Shown: positions 61,347-64,000 of the stretch, one piece after another
Numbering within the stretch: the stretch's first letter is position 1
Layout of the letters: every line of letters starts with the position of its first letter
Assembly (NCBI RefSeq): GCF_003350925.1
Contig: NZ_KZ857175.1
Location: 248,001-312,000 of the forward strand
Source of the DNA: Dyella tabacisoli
GTDB taxonomy: Bacteria; Pseudomonadota; Gammaproteobacteria; Xanthomonadales; Rhodanobacteraceae
DNA length: 64,000 nucleotides
Direction of reading: 5' to 3'
Program-made: the position numbers and the translations under genes
Notes under the pieces: generated by a model
Databases searched by the model: none
Told to the model about the DNA's origin: nothing
Seen by the model: only the letters and a program-made list of their open reading frames with translations

Positions 61347-63080
61347 ATGTCACAAACCGTACTCACCGATACCTTTTTCACCAATTTCGATCTGCACCCG
61401 CTGTTGCAGAAAAGTCTGGACGATAGCGGCTTTACCCGCTGCACCCCGATTCAAGCGCTGACCCTGCCGGTAGCCCTGACCGGGCGCGACGTCGCCGGCC
61501 AGGCCCAGACCGGCACCGGCAAGACCTGCGCCTTTCTGGTCGCCTTGATGAATCGCCTGTTGACCAACCCGGCCGTGGCCGAGCGCAAGGACAGCGATCC
61601 GCGCGCGCTCATCATTGCGCCGACTCGCGAACTGGCGATCCAGATCGAGAAAGACGCTCAGGCCGTCGGCCGCCACACCGGCCTGCGCACGGCCTTGATC
61701 TACGGCGGCGTCGACTACGACAAGCAGCGCCAGCAGCTCAAGGACGGTTGCGACATCATCATCGCCACGCCGGGTCGCCTGCTCGATTACTACAAGCAGA
61801 ACGTGTTTGGCTTCAACGGCGTTGAAGTGATGGTGGTCGATGAGGCCGATCGCATGTTCGATCTAGGCTTTATCAAAGACGTTCGCTTCATTTTTCGCCG
61901 CCTGCCGGTGCGCGAACAGCGCCAGGTGCTGCTGTTCTCCGCCACGCTGAGCCATCGCGTGTTGGAGCTGGCCTACGAGCATATGCACAACGCCGAAAAG
62001 CTGGTGGTGGAGACCGAGAACGTCACTGCCGATCGCGTGCGTCAGTTGGTCTATTTCCCCGCCAAAGAAGAAAAGATGCCGTTGCTGCTGAACTTGCTTG
62101 AGCGCACCAGCGCCGAGCGCAGCATCATCTTCGTCAATACCAAGGCCGCGGCCGAGCGCATCACCGACCGGGTGAAGCGACAGGGTTACCGCGTGGGTGC
62201 GCTGTCCGGCGACGTGCCGCAGCTCAAGCGTCAAAAGTTGTTACAGCGCTTCCAGGAAGGTCAGCTCGACATGTTGGTGTGTACCGACGTGGCGGCACGC
62301 GGCCTGCACATTCCGGCGGTCAGCCACGTATTCAACTACGACTTGCCGCAGGATGCCGAAGACTACGTGCACCGCATCGGCCGCACCGCCCGCCTGGGCG
62401 CCGAGGGCGATGCGATCAGCTTTGCCTGTGACCTCTACGCCATGTCGCTGCCGGATATCGAGACCTATATCGGCCAGCGTATTCCCGTCGCCGCGATTGA
62501 TCCGGCGTTGCTGGTGATGCCGAAGCCGCGCGAAATGGACGCGCAGTTCGCTGCGGCGGCTGCGGCCGACAGCGCGGAGTTCGGTGACAAGGTGGTGGCG
62601 CGCGAGAAAGACGGCTCCCCCTCGCGTAGTCGTTCCCCAGGTGGTCGTGGTGGCCGCGGTGGCCGTGATGGCGAGCGGCCGGCACGTGAGGGCTCGCGCC
62701 CGGCGCGTAGCCATGACGCTGCCGCAAGCACCGAAGCTGCGCGTCCCGCCGCCAAGCCCGCGCCTGCCGTGGGTTCAAACAGCGAAGCCGGTGCGGCGGC
62801 CGAGGCCGAGCGCAAGCGCCGCCGTCGTCGCGGTGGCCGCAATCGTCGCCGTGAAGACGGCACGCCGAACGCCGAGGTGAACGGCAATGCAGCCGTCACT
62901 GCCGACAACCGCGCCCCGCGCGGTGAACGCCGTCCGCCGCGCGAGCGTGGCGCGAACGAGCAGGCTGGTGCTCGTCCGTCACGCCAGGTCGTGGTGAGTG
63001 CGGGTCATACCGCCGAGCACACGGCGCCGAAAAAGCCGGGCTTCTTCCGTCGCCTGACCCGGCTTTTCACCGGCCGCTAA
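61347..63080 (+). CDS. rhlB: DEAD-box RNA helicase RhlB with long Arg/Gly-rich tail
   Basis: ATP-dependent RNA helicase that unwinds RNA for degradation or ribosome work. The helicase core covers residues 1-400: Q-motif ([13 protein letters not shown]), Walker A (AQTGTGKT), DEAD as [16 protein letters not shown] and [11 protein letters not shown] tail of about 180 residues follows with RGGRGGRDG, Arg/Ala/Pro-rich linkers and a Lys/Arg-rich cluster ([17 protein letters not shown]), and ends in an amphipathic [12 protein letters not shown] segment. The tail is much longer than that of E. coli RhlB (421 residues total) and likely binds RNA or the degradosome. Confidence 0.95.
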   Translation: MSQTVLTDTFFTNFDLHPLLQKSLDDSGFTRCTPIQALTLPVALTGRDVAGQAQTGTGKTCAFLVALMNRLLTNPAVAERKDSDPRALIIAPTRELAIQIEKDAQAVGRHTGLRTALIYGGVDYDKQRQQLKDGCDIIIATPGRLLDYYKQNVFGFNGVEVMVVDEADRMFDLGFIKDVRFIFRRLPVREQRQVLLFSATLSHRVLELAYEHMHNAEKLVVETENVTADRVRQLVYFPAKEEKMPLLLNLLERTSAERSIIFVNTKAAAERITDRVKRQGYRVGALSGDVPQLKRQKLLQRFQEGQLDMLVCTDVAARGLHIPAVSHVFNYDLPQDAEDYVHRIGRTARLGAEGDAISFACDLYAMSLPDIETYIGQRIPVAAIDPALLVMPKPREMDAQFAAAAAADSAEFGDKVVAREKDGSPSRSRSPGGRGGRGGRDGERPAREGSRPARSHDAAASTEAARPAAKPAPAVGSNSEAGAAAEAERKRRRRRGGRNRRREDGTPNAEVNGNAAVTADNRAPRGERRPPRERGANEQAGARPSRQVVVSAGHTAEHTAPKKPGFFRRLTRLFTGR

Positions 63081-63092
63081 GCACGCCACAAA

Positions 63093-63116
63093 CTCCCTTT
63101 CTTGCTGGCAAGGGAG
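63093..63116. repeat. CTCCC/GGGAG palindrome after rhlB
   Basis: CTCCCTT (63093-63099) pairs with AAGGGAG (63110-63116) and an inner TTGC/GCAA pair. It lies 12 bases after the rhlB stop. It resembles the palindromes after putA, mgtA and the efflux operon. Confidence 0.5.
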
Positions 63117-63189
63117 GGATGTCGCTGCAAGGTTCCTCCTGCGGCGTGCCGGTTGGGGGTAACGTGCCTGCTCAAGCGGTTTCGTAAGC

Positions 63190-63243
63190 GGCTATTTTCG
63201 TAAACGAAATAGCTCCGGCACCTCGAAGTTTTTCGAGGTGCCG
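63190..63243 (+). promoter_or_regulatory. Two adjoining hairpins upstream of ftsE
   Basis: The first (63190-63213) pairs GCTATTTTCGT with ACGAAATAGC, one base short. The second is a perfect 12-bp stem, CGGCACCTCGAA (63216-63227) with TTCGAGGTGCCG (63232-63243). They end 44 bases before the ftsE start. They may end rhlB transcription or control ftsEX; there is no T-run after either. Confidence 0.5.
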
Positions 63244-63287
63244 CTTATCCTTGTCACGATTGCGCCATCAGGATTGGGAGAGCATCG

Positions 63288-63965
63288 GTGATTCGCTTCG
63301 AGCAAGTCAGCAAACGCTACGAGGGCGGCCACGAGGCGTTGTCGCAGCTTTCTTTTCACGTGGCTCCTGGGGAAATGGCCTTTGTCACCGGCCACTCCGG
63401 TGCCGGCAAGAGCACCTTGCTCAAGCTGCTGGGATTGATCGAGCGCCCTTCTCATGGGTTGATCGCCCTGGACGGGCAGAGCCTGGCCAAAGTCGGCCGC
63501 GCCGGTATCCCCAAGTTGCGGCGCCGGATCGGCATGGTGTTTCAAGATCATCGCCTGCTGATGGACCGAACGGTTTACGCCAACGTCGAGCTGCCGCTGG
63601 TGATCGGCGGCATCGCGCCGGCCGAGCGTGGCCGGCGTGCGCGTGCGGCGTTGGAGAAGGTCGGCTTGCTCGCCTACGAACGCCAGCTACCGGCATCGCT
63701 ATCGGCCGGCGAGCGGCAACGCGTGGGTATCGCCCGCGCCATTGTCGCCAAGCCGACCTTGCTGATCGCCGACGAACCCACCGGCAACCTGGATCCCCAA
63801 TTGGCGGTGGAAATCATGGAGCTGTTTGCCGAATTCCAACAGGTCGGCACCACCGTGCTGATCGCCAGCCACGACCTACCCTTGATTAAGCGCATGAAGA
63901 AGCGCGTGGTGGTGTTGGATCATGGCCGGCTGGTGGCCGATATCGCGGCGCAGGAGGTGCTGTGA
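63288..63965 (+). CDS. ftsE: Cell division ATP-binding protein FtsE
   Basis: ABC ATPase that partners FtsX to control peptidoglycan hydrolases at the septum. It is 225 residues; Walker A GHSGAGKST is at 35-43, the Q-loop is in GMVFQDHRLL, the signature LSAGERQRV and Walker B LLIADEPTGN are intact, and the switch His is in LIASHDLP. The start is a GTG at 63288 after GGGAGAG. Its stop overlaps the ftsX start (GTGA). Confidence 0.96.
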   Translation: MIRFEQVSKRYEGGHEALSQLSFHVAPGEMAFVTGHSGAGKSTLLKLLGLIERPSHGLIALDGQSLAKVGRAGIPKLRRRIGMVFQDHRLLMDRTVYANVELPLVIGGIAPAERGRRARAALEKVGLLAYERQLPASLSAGERQRVGIARAIVAKPTLLIADEPTGNLDPQLAVEIMELFAEFQQVGTTVLIASHDLPLIKRMKKRVVVLDHGRLVADIAAQEVL

Positions 63966-64000
63966 ACACGTCGACCGAGCTGCCGCACAACGAGACGCCG
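63962..64000 (+). CDS. ftsX: Cell division protein FtsX, first codons (cut by window edge)
   Basis: A GTG at 63962 overlaps the ftsE stop (GTGA) and has a strong AGGAGG ribosome site 5 bases upstream. Only 13 codons are visible (MNTSTELPHNETP), giving the soluble N-terminus typical of FtsX before its first membrane helix. The call rests on operon position more than on sequence. Confidence 0.75.
   Translation, partial: MNTSTELPHNETP

Noticed and set aside
61102-61461. Plus-strand frame before and into rhlB
   Set aside because: Overlaps rhlB in a different frame and contains an inverted repeat; no family resemblance.
1-64000. CRISPR array, tRNA, rRNA, prophage or IS transposase
   Set aside because: Looked for spaced direct repeats, tRNA-like folds near gene ends, and transposase or integrase motifs; none could be supported by eye.

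Overview
The window is 64 kb of GC-rich, gene-dense chromosome with about 56 protein genes, two of them cut by the window edges, and no rRNA, tRNA, CRISPR array or prophage. Gene content and order point to a gammaproteobacterium of the Xanthomonadales, most like Rhodanobacteraceae (Dyella, Frateuria, Rhodanobacter): the ctaC-ctaD-ctaE / SURF1-ctaA-ctaB respiratory locus, rpsU-yqeY-dnaG facing tsaD-folB-folK, rhlB facing trxA-rho, and many CTCCC/GGGAG palindromes between genes. The placement is inference from gene content; no 16S gene is present.

Layout. 1-4.4 kb (minus): a TonB-dependent receptor, a diheme c-type cytochrome lipoprotein, a parallel beta-helix lipoprotein and an AraC regulator; the two lipoproteins form a known pair of unknown function. 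4.5-7.7 kb: putA. 7.8-17.3 kb: a DUF3829 lipoprotein, then the aa3 cytochrome c oxidase genes and heme A/assembly genes, with no cox11/ctaG in its usual place. 17.3-20.4 kb (minus): an unusual operon of a radical SAM protein carrying six C-x-P-E repeats at its C-terminus, an amidohydrolase and an alpha/beta hydrolase. 20.8-25.8 kb: a small His-rich protein, mgtA, and a Na/Pi cotransporter. 26.1-31.8 kb: a three-gene heavy-metal RND efflux operon. 32-34.7 kb: a secreted PHP-type phosphoesterase with duplicated Ig-like domains. 34.8-43.2 kb: dedA, dnaG, a GNAT enzyme, yqeY, rpsU, tsaD, folB, folK and a pteridine reductase. A structured, MITE-like element lies between folB and folK. 43.3-51.1 kb: EcsC-like, TonB receptor, msrC, TMEM175-like, bioD, a hypothetical and an M3 peptidase. 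51.1-54.8 kb: an AraC regulator and a bufferin-type RiPP locus (Cys-rich precursor, DUF692 MNIO enzyme, DUF2063 partner, divergent DoxX). 54.9-64 kb: gshA, a two-component system, rho, trxA, rhlB, ftsE and the first codons of ftsX.

Several groups work together: copper/heme oxidase assembly with electron transfer; folate/pterin synthesis (folB, folK, pteridine reductase); thiol and redox defence (gshA, trxA, msrC, bufferin); metal handling (mgtA, HME-RND efflux, bufferin); and RNA processing or termination (rho, rhlB). The two regions most worth experimental work are the radical SAM operon with its repetitive Cys tail and the bufferin locus. The folB-folK element and a second dispersed inverted-repeat element are the clearest mobile-DNA signals.
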